A stretch of 64,000 nt of DNA from Panulirus ornatus (GCF_036320965.1 NC_092269.1:27688343-27752342), one strand, 5' to 3'; positions 10,244 to 21,103 are shown, numbered from the stretch's first letter. Notes: generated from the letters alone by a model not told the origin. Program-made: numbers and translations.

Positions 10244-12519
10244 TATATATGTATATAAATATATTCATTTCTGGAGGGATGTCTGATCATTATCTTGTGG
10301 AGGCTAAGGTGAAGATTTGTATGGGTTTTCAGAAAAGAAGAGTGAATGTTGGGGTGAAGAGGGTGGTGAGAGTAAGTGAGCTTGAGAAGGAGACCTGTGT
10401 GAGGAAGTACCAGGAGAGACTGAGTACAGAATGGAAAAAGGTGAGAACAATGGAAGCAAGGGGAGTGGGGGAGGAATGGGATGTATTTAGGGAATCTGTG
10501 ATGGATTGCGCAAAAGATGCTTGTGGCATGAGAAGAGTGGGAGGTGGGTTGATTAGAAAGGGTAGTGAGTGGTGGGATGAAGAAGTAAGAGTATTAGTGA
10601 AAGAGAAGAAAGAGGCATTCGGACGATTTTTGCAGGGAAAAAATGCAATTGAGTGGGAGATGTATAAAAGAAAGAGACAGGAGGTCAAGAGAAAGGTGCA
10701 AGAGGTGAAAAAAAGGGCAAATGAGAGTTGGGGTGAGAGAGTATCATTAAATTTTAGGGAGAATAAAAAGATGGTCTGGAAGGAGGTAAATAAAGTGCAT
10801 AAGACAAGGGAGCAAATGGGAACTTCAGTGAAGGGCGCAAATGGGGAGGTGATAACAAGTAGTGGTGATGTGAGAAGGAGATGGAGTGAGTATTTTGAAG
10901 GTTTGTTGAATGTGTTTGATGATAGAGTGGCAGATATAGGGTGTTTTGGTCGAGGTGGTGTGCAAAGTGAGAGGGTTAGGGAAAATGATTTGGTAAACAG
11001 AGAAGAGGTAGTGAAAGCTTTGCGGAAGATGAAAGCCGGCAAGGCAGCAGGTTTGGATGGTATTGCAGTGGAATTTATTAAAAAAGGGGGTGACTGTATT
11101 GTTGACTGGTTGGTAAGGTTATTTAATGTATGTATGGCTCATGGTGAGGTGCCTGAGGATTGGCGGAATGCGTGCATAGTGCCATTGTACAAAGGCAAAG
11201 GGGATAAGAGTGAGTGCTCAAATTATAGAGGTATAAGTTTGTTGAGTATTCCTGGTAAATTATATGGGAGGGTATTGATTGAGAGGGTGAAGGCATGTAT
11301 AGAGCATCAGATTGGGGAAGAGCAGTGTGGTTTCAGAAGTGGTAGAGGATGTGTGGATCAGGTGTTTGCTTTGAAGAATGTATATGAGAAATACTTAGAA
11401 AAGCAAATGGATTTGTATGTAGCATTTATGGATCTGGAGAAGGCATATGATAGAGTTGATAGAGATGCTCTGTGGAAGGTATTAAGAATATATGGTTTGC
11501 GAGGAAAGTTGTTAGAAGCAGTGAAAAGTTTTTATCGAGGATGTAAGGCATGTGTACGTGTAGGAAGAGAGGAAAGTGATTGGATCTCAGTGAATGTAGG
11601 TTTGCGGCAGGGGTGTGTGATGTCTCCATGGTTGTTTAATTTGTTTATGGATGGGGTTGTTAGGGAGGTAAATGCAAGAGTTTTGGAAAGAGGGGCAAGT
11701 ATGAAGTCTGTTGGGGATGAGAGAGCTTGGGAAGTGAGTCAGTTGTTGTTCGCTGATGATACAGCGCTGGTGGCTGATTCATGTGAGAAACTGCAGAAGC
11801 TGGTGACTGAGTTTGGTAAAGTGTGTGGAAGAAGAAAGTTAAGAGTAAATGTGAATAAGAGCAAGGTTATTAGGTACAGTAGGGTTGAGGGTCAAGTCAA
11901 TTGGGAGGTGAGTTTGAATGGAGAAAAACTGGAGGAAGTGAAGTGTTTTAGATATCTGGGAGTGGATCTGGCAGCGGATGGAACCATGGAAGCGGAAGTG
12001 GATCATAGGGTGGGGGAGGGGGCGAAAATTCTGGGGGCCTTGAAGAATGTGTGGAAGTCGAGAACATTATCTCGGAAAGCAAAAATGGGTATGTTTGAAG
12101 GAATAGTGGTTCCAACAATGTTGTATGGTTGCGATGCGTGGGCTATGTTTAGAGTTGTGCGCAGGAGGATGGATGTGCTGGAAATGAGATGTTTCAGGAC
12201 AATGTGTGGTGTGAGGTGGTTTGATCGAGTGAGTAACGTAAGGGTAAGAGAGATGTGTGGAAATAAAAAGAGCGTGTTTGAGAGAGCAGAAGAGGGTGTT
12301 TTGAAGTGGTTTGGGCACATGGAGAGGATGAGTGAGGAAAGATTGACCAAGAGGATATATGTGTCGGAGGTGGAGGGAACGAGGAGAAGAGGGAGACCAA
12401 ATTGGAGGTGGAAAGATGGAGTGAAAAAGATTTTGTGTGATCGGGGCCTGAACATGCAGGAGGGTGAAAGGAGGGCAAGGAATAGAGTGAATTGGAGCGA
12501 TGTGGTATACCGGGGTTGA
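10207..12519 (+). CDS. Open RT-containing ORF of copy 7 (longest ORF in the window)
   Basis: The 770-codon frame is open. The first 20 or so residues come from flanking AT-rich DNA, and element protein begins at about 10270. Domains: endonuclease remnant with SDHYLV, a coiled basic linker (KRKRQEVKRKVQEVKKRANE), then RT with the GKAAGLDGIAVEF pocket, motif A YVAFMDLEKAYDRVD, motif B LRQGCVMSPWLFNL and motif C FADD, thumb, and C-terminal [13 protein letters not shown], ending at the subfamily-S TGA. RT catalytic residues are all intact, so the polymerase part might fold. Without the endonuclease it cannot prime in the normal way. Natural initiation is doubtful because the first ATG lies in the flank. 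Confidence 0.8.
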   Translation: MGSILSPLSPGIIYMYINIFISGGMSDHYLVEAKVKICMGFQKRRVNVGVKRVVRVSELEKETCVRKYQERLSTEWKKVRTMEARGVGEEWDVFRESVMDCAKDACGMRRVGGGLIRKGSEWWDEEVRVLVKEKKEAFGRFLQGKNAIEWEMYKRKRQEVKRKVQEVKKRANESWGERVSLNFRENKKMVWKEVNKVHKTREQMGTSVKGANGEVITSSGDVRRRWSEYFEGLLNVFDDRVADIGCFGRGGVQSERVRENDLVNREEVVKALRKMKAGKAAGLDGIAVEFIKKGGDCIVDWLVRLFNVCMAHGEVPEDWRNACIVPLYKGKGDKSECSNYRGISLLSIPGKLYGRVLIERVKACIEHQIGEEQCGFRSGRGCVDQVFALKNVYEKYLEKQMDLYVAFMDLEKAYDRVDRDALWKVLRIYGLRGKLLEAVKSFYRGCKACVRVGREESDWISVNVGLRQGCVMSPWLFNLFMDGVVREVNARVLERGASMKSVGDERAWEVSQLLFADDTALVADSCEKLQKLVTEFGKVCGRRKLRVNVNKSKVIRYSRVEGQVNWEVSLNGEKLEEVKCFRYLGVDLAADGTMEAEVDHRVGEGAKILGALKNVWKSRTLSRKAKMGMFEGIVVPTMLYGCDAWAMFRVVRRRMDVLEMRCFRTMCGVRWFDRVSNVRVREMCGNKKSVFERAEEGVLKWFGHMERMSEERLTKRIYVSEVEGTRRRGRPNWRWKDGVKKILCDRGLNMQEGERRARNRVNWSDVVYRG

Positions 12520-12722
12520 CGTGCTGTCAGTGGATTGAATCAAGGCATGTGAAGCGTCTTGGGTAAACCATGGAAAGCTGTGTAGGTATGTATATTTGCG
12601 TGTGTGGACGTATGTATATACATGTGTATGGGGGGGGTTGGGCCATTTCTTTCGTCTGTCTCTTTGCGCTACCTCGCAAACGCGGGAGACAGCGACAAAG
12701 TATAAAAAAAGGAAAAAAAAAA
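10270..12722 (+). mobile_element. RTE-like LINE copy 7, subfamily S, 5'-truncated
   Basis: Begins at the GGMSDHYLVEAKV end of the endonuclease and continues with no indel through RT and C-terminal domain to the short 3' UTR. The tail is GACAAAGTATAA followed by A-rich sequence ending near 12722. Copy 8 follows at once. Confidence 0.92.
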
Positions 12723-12730
12723 TATATATA

Positions 12731-13251
12731 CATACAGGAGGGTGAAAGGCGTGCAAGGAATAGAGTGAATTGGATAGATATGGTATACCGGGGTCGGTGT
12801 GCTGTCAATGGATTGAACCAGGGCATGTGAAGCATCTGGGGTAAACCATGGAAAGTTGTGTGGGGCTTGGATGTGCAAAGTTAGGTATGGTTTCGGTGCA
12901 TTATTACATGACAGCTAGAGACTGTGTGTGAACGAATAGGGCCTTTGGTATCTTTTCCTAGCGCTACCTCACACACATGAGGGGGGAGGGGGTTGTTATT
13001 CCATGTGTGGTGAGGTGGCGATGGGAACAAATAAAGGCAGACAGTATGAATTCTGTACATGTGTATATATGTATATGTCTGTGTGTGTATATATATGTGT
13101 ACATTGAGGTGTATAGGTATGTATATTTGTGTGTGTGGACGTTTATGTATATACATGTGTATGTTGGCGGGTTGGGCCATTCTTTCGTCTGTTTCCTTGA
13201 GCTACCTCGCTAACGCGGGAGACAGTGACAAAGCAAAATAAATAGATAAAT
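12731..13251 (+). mobile_element. RTE-like LINE copy 8, subfamily L, 3' end only
   Basis: Carries the last codons from [13 protein letters not shown], which stay open past the usual TGA into a CGG-containing extension and end GLNQGM. The complete long 3' UTR follows, with a tail of AAAT-like units. It faces the tail of copy 9 across a poly(T) at 13253-13268. Confidence 0.88.
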
Positions 13252-13252
13252 A

Positions 13253-14915
13253 TTTTTTTTTTTTTTTTATACTTTGTCGCTGTCTCCCGCGTTTGCGAGG
13301 TAGCGCAAGGAAACAGACGAAAGAAATGGCCCAACCCCCCCCATACACATGTATATACATACGTCCACACACGCAAATATACATACCTACACAGCTTTCC
13401 ATGGTTTACCCCAGGTTCACATGCCTTGATTCAATCCACTGACAGCACGTCAACCCCGGTATACCACATTGCTCCAATTCACTCTATTCCTTGCCCTCCT
13501 TTAACCCTCCAGCATGTTTAGGCCCCGATCACACAAAATCTTTTTCACTCCATCTTTCCACCTCCAATTTGGTCTCCCTCTTCTCCTCGTTCCCTCCACC
13601 TCCGACACATATATCCTCTTGGTCAATCTTTCCTCACTCATTCTCTCCATGTGCCCAAACCACTTCAAAACACCCTCTTCTGCTCCCTCAACCACGCTCT
13701 TTTTATTTCCACACATCTCTCTTACCCTTACGTTACTCACTCGATCAAACCACCTCACACCACACATTGTCCTCAAACATCTCATTTCCAGCACATCCAT
13801 CCTCCTGCGCACAACTCTATCCATAGCCCACGCCTCGCAACCATACAACATTGTTGGAACCACTATTCCTTCAAACATACCCATTTTTGCTTTCAAAGAT
13901 AATGTGCTCGACTTCCAAACATTCTTCAAGGCCCCCAGAATTTTCGCCCCCTCCCCCACCCTATGATCCACTTCCGCTTCCATGGTTCCATCCGCTGCCA
14001 GATCCACTCCCAGATATCTAAAACACTTCACTTCCTCCAGTTTTTCTCCATTCAAACTCACCTCCCAATTGACTTGACCCTCAACCCTACTGTACCTAAT
14101 AACCTTGCTCTTATTCACATTTACTCTTAACTTTCTTCTTCCACACACTTTACCAAACTCAGTCACCAGCTTCTGCAGTTTCTCACATGAATCAGCCACC
14201 AGCGCTGTATCATCAGCGAACAACAACTGACTCACTTCCCAAGCTCTCTCATCCCCAACAGACTTCATACTTGCCCCTCTTTCCAAAACTCTTGCATTTA
14301 CCTCCCTAACAACCCCATCCATAAACAAATTAAACAACCATGGAGACATCACACACCCCTGCCGCAAACCTACATTCACTGAGAACCAATCACTTTCCTC
14401 TCTTCCTACACGTACACATGCCTTACATCCTCGATAAAAACTTTTCACTGCTTCTAACAACTTTCCTCCCACACCATATATTCTTAATACCTTCCACAGA
14501 GCATCTCTATCAACTCTATCATATGCCTTCTCCAGATCCATAAATGCTACATACAAATCCATTTGCTTTTCTAAGTATTTCTCACATACATTCTTCAAAG
14601 CAAACACCTGATCCACACATCCTCTACCACTTCTGAAACCACACTGCTCTTCCCCAATCTGATGCTCTGTACATGCCTTCACCCTCTCAATCAATACCCT
14701 CCCATATAATTTACCAGGAATACTCAACAAACTTATACCTCTGTAATTTGAGCACTCACTCTTATCCCCTTTGCCTTTGTACAATGGCACTATGCACGCA
14801 TTCCGCCAATCCTCAGGCACCTCACCATGAGTCATACATACATTAAATAACCTTACCAACCAGTCAACAATACAGTCACCCCCTTTTTTAATAAATTCCA
14901 CTGCAATACCATCCA
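13253..14915 (-). mobile_element. RTE-like LINE copy 9, subfamily S, truncated
   Basis: The tail is at 13253-13268, the short 3' UTR extends to about 13500, and the RT and C-terminal domain run to about 14915. There the minus-strand copy stops at the GLDGIAVEF segment and plus-strand copy 10 begins. The join has no TA tract, unlike most boundaries here, and looks like a rearrangement junction. Confidence 0.88.
13501..14915 (-). pseudogene. RTE RT and C-terminal domain, open frame, copy 9
   Basis: About 470 element codons are open, from DGIAVEFIKKGG to a TAA reached after LNMLEG, which is slightly premature compared with [11 protein letters not shown]. Motifs A, B and C (FADD) are intact. The upstream part of the long open frame on this strand (14916-15405) is antisense to copy 10 and is not real protein. 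The endonuclease and the RT N-terminus are missing. Confidence 0.8.
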
Positions 14916-15487
14916 TTAGAAAGGGTAGTGAGTGGTGGGATGAAGAAGTAAGAGTATTAGTGAAAGAGAAGAGAGAGGCATTTGGACGATTTTTGCAGGG
15001 AAAAAATGCAATTGAGTGGGCGATATATAAAAGAAAGAGACAGGAGTTCAAGAGAAAGGTACAAGAGGTGAAAAAAAGGGCAAATGAGAGTTGGGGTGAG
15101 AGAGTATCATTAAATTTTAGGGAGAATAAAAAGATGTTCTGGAAGGAGGTAAATAAAGTGCGTAAGACAAGGGAGCAAATGGGAACTTCAGTGAAGGGCG
15201 CAAATGGGGAGGTGATACCAAGTAGTGGTGATGTGAGAGGGAGATGGAGTGAGTATTTTGAAGGTTTGTTGAATGTGTTTGATGATAGAGTGGCAGATAT
15301 AGGGTGTTTTGGTCGAGGTGGTGTGCAAAGTGAGAGGGTTAGGGAAAATGATTTGGTAAACAGAGAAGAGGTAGTGAAAGCTTTGCGGAAGATGAAAGCC
15401 GGCAAGGCAGCAGGTTTGGATGGTATTGCAGTGGAATTTATTAAAAAAGGGGGTGACTGTATTGTTGACTGGTTGGCAAGGTTATTT
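14916..15487 (+). mobile_element. RTE-like LINE copy 10, internal fragment
   Basis: Runs from the IRKGSEWWDEEVRVLVKEK linker to VDWLARLF in the RT and then stops in AT-rich filler without any tail. An internal fragment missing both ends is not a normal target-primed product, so it probably belongs to a rearranged insertion with copy 9 and/or copy 11. Frame is open throughout. Confidence 0.82.
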
Positions 15488-15513
15488 TATTTATAAATAA
15501 ATATATAAATATA

Positions 15514-15665
15514 TAAACCATGGAAAGCTGTGTAGGTGTGTATACTTGCGTGTGTGGACGTATGTATATACATGTGTATGGGGGTGGGTTGGGCCATTTC
15601 TTTTGTCTGTTTCCTTGCGCTACCTCGCAAACGCGGGAGACAGCGACAAAGCAAAAAAAAAAAAA
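15514..15665 (+). mobile_element. RTE-like LINE copy 11, 3' UTR only
   Basis: Holds the short 3' UTR from TAAACCATGG through the terminal hairpin to an A tail. It may be the displaced 3' end of copy 10, the bases between having been deleted and replaced by about 26 AT-only bases. (TA)n and the leader of copy 12 follow. Confidence 0.8.
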
Positions 15666-15678
15666 TATATATATATAT

Positions 15679-18600
15679 ATCCCTGGGGATAGGGGAGAAA
15701 GAATACTTCCCACGCATTTCTCACGTGTCGTAGAAGGCGATTAAAGTGGATGGGAGCGGGGGGCCAGAAACCCTCCCCTCCTTGTATTTTAACTTTCTAA
15801 AAGGGGAAACAGAAGAAGGAGTTACGCAAGGAGTGCTCATCCTCCTCGAATTCTCAGATTGGGGTGTCTAAATTTGTGTGGATTTAACCAAGATGAGAAA
15901 ATAGGAGAGATAGGTAGTATGTTTGAGGAAAGGAACCTGGATGTTTTGGCTTTGAGTGAAACGAAGCTAAAGGGTAAAGGGGAAGAGTGGTTTGGGAATG
16001 TCTTGGGAGTAAAGTCAGGAGTTAGATTGAGGACAAGAGCAAGGGAAGAAGTAGCACTACTCCTGAATCAGGAGTTGTGGGAGTATGTGATAGAGTGTAA
16101 GAAAGTAAATTCTAGATTCATATAGGAAAAACTGAAAGTTGATGGAGAGAGATGGGTGATTATTGGTGCATATGCACTTGGGCATGAGAAGAAAGATCAT
16201 GAGAGGCAAGTGTTTTGGGAGCAGCTGAACGAGTGTGTTAGTGGTTTTGATGCACAAGACCAGGTTATAGTGATGGGTGATTGGAATGCAAAGGTGAGTA
16301 ATGTGGCAGTTGAGGGAATAATTGGTATACATGGAGTGTTCAGTGTTGTAAATGGAAATGGTGAAGAGCTTGTAGATTTATGTGCTGAAAAAGGACTGGT
16401 GATTGGGAATACCTGGTTTAAAAAGCGAGATATACATAAGTATGAGTATGTAAGTAGGAGAGATGGCCAGAGAGCGTTATTGGATTACGTGTTAATTGAT
16501 AGATGCACGAGAGAGACTTTTGGATGTTAATGTGCTGAGAGATGCAACTGGAGGGATGTCTGATCATTATCTTGTGGAGGTGAAGGTGAAGATTTGTGGG
16601 GGTTTTCAGAAAAGAAGAGAGAATGTTGGGGTGAAGAGAGTGGTGAGAGTAAGTGAGCTTGGGAAGGAGACTTGTGTGAGGAAGTACCAGGAGAGACTGA
16701 GTACAGAATGGAAAAAGGTGAGAAGAAAGGACATAAGGGGAGTGGGGGAGGAATGGGATGTATTTAGGGAATCATTGATGACTTGTGCAAAAGATGCTTG
16801 TGGCATGAGAAGCGTGGGAGGTGGGTTGATTAGAAAAGGTAGTGAGTGGTGGAATGAAGAAGTAAGACTATTAGTGAAAGAGAAGAGAGAGGCATTTGAA
16901 CGATTTTTGCAGGGAAAAAATGCAAATGATTGGGAGAGGTATAAAAGAAAGAGGCAGGAGGTCAAGAGAAAGGTGCAAGAGGTGAAAAAGAGGGCAAATG
17001 AGAGTTGGGGTGAGAGAGTATCATTAAATTTCAGGGAGAATAAAAAGATGTTTTGGAAGGAGATAAATAAAGTGCGTAAGATAAGGGAGCAAATGGGAAC
17101 TTCAGTGAAGGGGGCTAATGGGGAGGTGATAACAAGTAGTGGTGATGTGAGAAGGAGATGGAGTGAGTATTTTGAAGGTTTGTTGAATGTTTTTGATGAT
17201 AGAGTGGCAGATATAGGGTGTTTTGGTGGAGGTGGTGTGCAAAGTGAGAGGGTTAGGGAAAATGATTTGGTAAATAGAGAAGAGGTAGTAAAAGCTTTAC
17301 GGAAGATGAAAGCCGGCAAGGCAGCAGGTTTGGATGGTATTGCAGTGGAATTTATTAAAAAAGGGGGTGACTGTATTGTTGACTGGTTGGTAAGGTTATT
17401 TAATGTATGTATGATTCATGGTGAGGTGCTTGAGGATTGGCGGAATGCGTGCATAGTGCCATCGTACAAATACAAAGGGGATAAGAGTGAGTGCTCAAAT
17501 TACAGAGGTATAAGTTTGTTGAGTATTCCTGGTAAATTATATGGGAGTGTATTGATTGATAGGGTGAAGGAGTGTACACAGCAACAGATTGGGGAAGAGC
17601 AGTGTGGTTTCAGAAGTGGTAGAGGATGTGTGGATCAGGTGTTTGCCTTGAAGAATGTATGTGAGAAATACTTAGAAAAACAAATGGATTTGTATGTAGC
17701 ATTTGTGGATCTGGAGAAGGCATATGATAGAGTTGATAGAGATGCTCTGTGGAAGGTTTTAAGATTATATGTTGTGGGAGGCAAGTTGTTAGAAGCAGTG
17801 AAAAGTTTTTATCGAGGATGTAAGGCATGTGTACGTGTAGGAAGAGAGGAAAGTGATTGGTTCTCAGTGAATGTATGTTTGCGGCAGGGGTGTGTGATGT
17901 CTCCATGGTTGTTTAATTTGTTTATGGATGGGGTTGTTAGGGAGGTGAATGCAAGAGTTTTGGAAAGAGGGGCAAGCATGCATTCTGTTGTGGATGAGAG
18001 AGCTTGGGAAGTGAGTTAGTTGTTGTTCGCTGATGATATAGCGCTGGTGGCTGATTCATGTAAGAAACAGCAGAAGCTGGTGACTGAGTTTGGTAAAGTG
18101 TGTGAAAGAAGAAAGTTAAGAGTAAATGTGAATAAGAGCAAGGTTATTAGGTACAGTAGGGTTGAGGGTCAAGTCAATTGGGAGGTAAGTTTGAATGGAG
18201 AAAAACTGGAGGAAGTAAAGTGTTTTAGATATCTGGGAGTGGATCTGGCAGCAGATGGAACCATGGAAGCGGAAGTGTATCATAGGGTCGGGGAGGGGGC
18301 GAAGATTCTGGGGGCCTTGAAGAATGTTTGGAAGTCGAGCACATTATCTCGGAAAGCAAAAATGGGTATGTTTGAAGGAATAGTGGTTCCAACAATGTTG
18401 TATGGTTGCGAGGCGCGGGCTATGGATAGAGTTGTGCGCAGGAGGGTGGATGTGCTGGAAACGAGATGTTTGAGGACAATATGTGGTGTGAGGTGGTTTG
18501 ATCGAGTAAGTAATGAAAGGGTGAGAGAGATGTGTGGAAATAAAAAGAGTTTGGTTCAGAGAGAAGAAGAGGGTGTTTTGAAATGGTTTGGTCATATGGA

Positions 18601-19076
18601 GAGAATGAATGGGGAAAGATTGACCAAGAGGATATATGTCTCAGAGGTGGAGGGAACGAGGAGAAGTGGGAGACTAAATTTTAGGTGGAAAAATGGAGTG
18701 AAAAAGATTTTGAGTGATCAGGGCCTGAACATGCAGGAGGGTGAAAGGTGTACAGGGAATATAGTGAATTGGAACGATGTGGTATACCGGGGTCGACGTG
18801 CTGTCAATGGATTGAACCAGGGCATGTGAAGCGTCTGGGGTAAACCATGGAAAGTGTGTTGGGCCTGGATGTGGAAAGGGAGCTGTGGTTTCGGTGCATT
18901 ATTGCATGACAGCTAGAGATTGAGTGTGAACGAATGGGGCCTTTGGTGTCATTCCTAGCGCTACCTCGCACACATGAGGAGGGAGGGGGTTGTTATTCCA
19001 TGTGTGGTGAGGTGGCGATAGGAACAAATAAAGGCAGACAGTATGAATTATGTACATGTGTATATATGTATATATC
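15679..19076 (+). mobile_element. RTE-like LINE copy 12, nearly full length, subfamily L
   Basis: The complete leader begins ATCCCTGGGGATAGGGG at about 15679. The ORF region is followed by the long 3' UTR, which breaks off at about 19076 within its TATATGTA stretch before the terminal hairpin. The missing end coincides with the start of copy 13, so a later event removed the tail. Confidence 0.9.
15802..18829 (+). pseudogene. Full RTE polyprotein with extended C-terminus, copy 12
   Basis: The initiator position reads AGG instead of ATG at 15802. Endonuclease motifs SETK, YALGHEKK (usually YAPG), GDWNAKV and SDHYLVEVKV are readable, followed by linker, RT motifs A and B, motif C FADD, and the C-terminal domain. 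Breaks: TAG at 16123-16125 (a Trp codon elsewhere), a 2-bp loss near 16505 and TAG at 18017-18019 (Gln elsewhere). This copy keeps CGA where most copies have the terminal TGA, so its frame runs 12 residues longer to GLNQGM. That is probably the ancestral C-terminus. Confidence 0.85.
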
Positions 19077-19082
19077 TCGGGA

Positions 19083-20821
19083 GAGAGGTAAATAAAGTGC
19101 GTAAGACAAGGGAGCAAATGGGAACTTCAGTGAAGGGCGCAAATGGGGAGGTGATAACAAGTAGTGGTGATGTGAGAAGGAGATGGAGTGAGTATTTTGA
19201 AGGTTTGTTGAATGTGTTTGATGATAGAGTGGTAGCTATAGGGTGTTTTGGTCGAGGTGGTGTGCAAAGTGAGAGGGTTAGGGAAGGTGATTTGGTAAAC
19301 TGAGAAGAGGTAGTAAAAGCTTTGCGGAAGATGAAAGCCTGCAAGGCAGCATGTTTGGATGGTATTGTAGTGGAATTTATTAAAAAAGGGGGTGATTGTA
19401 TTATTGACTGGTTGGTAAGGTTATTTAATGTATGTATGACTCATGGTGAGGTGCCTGAGGATTGGTGGAATGCATGCATAGTGACATTGTACAAAGGCAA
19501 AGGGGATAAGAGTGAGTGCTCAAGTTACTGAGGTATAAGTTTGTTGAGTATTCCTGGTAAATTATATGGGAGGGTATTGATTGAGAGGGTGAAGGCATGT
19601 ACAGAGCATCAGATTGGGGAAGAGCAGTGTGGTTTCAGAAGTGGTAGAGGATGTGTGGATCAGGTGTTTGCTTTGAAGAATGTATGTGATGAATACTTAG
19701 AAAAGCAAATGGATTTGTATGTAGCATTTATGGATCTGGAGAAGGCATATGATAGAGTTGATAGAGATGCTCTGTGGAAGGTATTAAGAATATATGGTGT
19801 GGGAGGCAAGTTGTTAGAAGCAGTGAGAAGTTTTTATCGAGGATGTAATGCATGTGTACGTGTAGGAAGAGAGGAAAGTGATTGGTTCTCAGTGAATGTA
19901 GGTTTGCGGCAGGGGTGTGTGATGTCTCCATGGTTGTTTAATTTGTTTATGGATGGGGTTGTTAGGGAGGTGAATGCAAGAGTTTTGGAAAGAGGGGCAA
20001 GTATGAAGTCTGTTGGGGATGAGAGAGCTTGGGAAGTGAGTCAGTTGTTATTCGCTGATGATACAGCGCTGGTGGCTGATTCATGTGAGAAACTGCAGAA
20101 GCTGGTGACTGAGTTTGGTAAAGTGTGTAAAAGAAGAAAGTTAAGAGTAAATGTGCATAAGAGCAAGGTTATTAGGTACAGTAGGGTTGAGGGTCAAGTC
20201 AATTGGGAGGTAAGTTTGAATGGAGAAGAACTGGAGGAAGTAAATTGTTTTAGATATCTGGGAGTGGATCTGGCAGCAGATGGAACCATGGAAGCGGAAG
20301 TGGATCATAGGGTGGGGGAGGAGGTGAAAATTCTGGGAGCCTTGAATAATGTTTGGAAGTCGAGAACATTATCTCGGAAAGCAAAAATGGGTATGTTTGA
20401 AGGAATAGTGGTTCCAACAATGTTGTATGGTTGCGAGGCGTGGGCTATGGATAGAGTTGTGCACAGGAGGATGGATGTGCTGGAAATGAGATGTTTGAGG
20501 ACAATGTGTGGTGTGAGGTGGTTTGATCAAGTAAGTAACGTAAGGGTAAGAGTGATGTGTGGAAATAAAAAGAGCTAGGTTGAGAGAGCAGAAGAGGGTG
20601 TTTTGAAATGGTTTGGTCACATGGAGAGAATGAGTGAGGAAAGATTGACCAAGAGGATATATGTGTCGGAGGTGGAGGGAACGAGGAGAAGAGGGAGACC
20701 AAATTGGAGGTGGAAAGATGGAGTGAAAAAGATTTTGTGTGATCGGGGCCTGAACATGCAGGAGGGTGAAAGGAGGGCAAAGAATAGAGTGAATTGGAGC
20801 GATGTGGTATACCGGGTTTGA
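19083..20821 (+). pseudogene. RTE RT and C-terminal domain, four stops, copy 13
   Basis: Frame is kept but TGA near 19301 and TGA at 19529-19531 replace Arg codons, and TAG at 20576-20578 follows NKKS where other copies have Val. The last codons end YRV then TGA. RT motifs A, B and FADD are intact in the 19541-20578 segment of 345 codons. The NKKS-TAG change needs two base substitutions and is also present in copy 28, which points to descent from one defective source. Confidence 0.85.
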
Positions 20822-20934
20822 CGTACTGTCAGTGGATTGAATCAAGGCATGTGTATGGGGGTGGGTTGGGCCATTTCTATCGTCTGTTTCCTTGCGCTAC
20901 CTCGCAAACGCGGGAGACAGCGACAAAGCAAAAA

Positions 20935-20952
<18 letters not shown>
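19083..20952 (+). mobile_element. RTE-like LINE copy 13, subfamily S, 3' UTR-deleted variant
   Basis: 5'-truncated at the WKEVNKV residues. The 3' UTR is reduced to about 100 bp because CATGTG near 20848 is followed directly by TATGGGGG; the roughly 80 bases that normally lie between two CATGTG words are gone. Copy 20 has the identical deletion. The tail is about 24 A residues. Confidence 0.9.

Positions 20953-21025
<73 letters not shown>
20952..21025. repeat. (TA)n microsatellite
   Basis: A pure TA run of about 73 bp lies between the A tail of copy 13 and the SINE fragment. Confidence 0.95.
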
Positions 21026-21027
<2 letters not shown>

Positions 21028-21103
21028 CAAAAAAAGGCCCAGTCCTCTGTTCTTAACGCTACCTCGCTAATGCGGGAAATGGCGAATAGTTTAAAAGAAA
21101 AAG

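Noticed and set aside
14960..15405. Apparent fusion protein of antisense linker and RT on the minus strand (634 codons from 15405 to 13501)
   Set aside because: The first 160 or so residues are antisense to copy 10. The real element protein begins only at the copy 9/10 junction.
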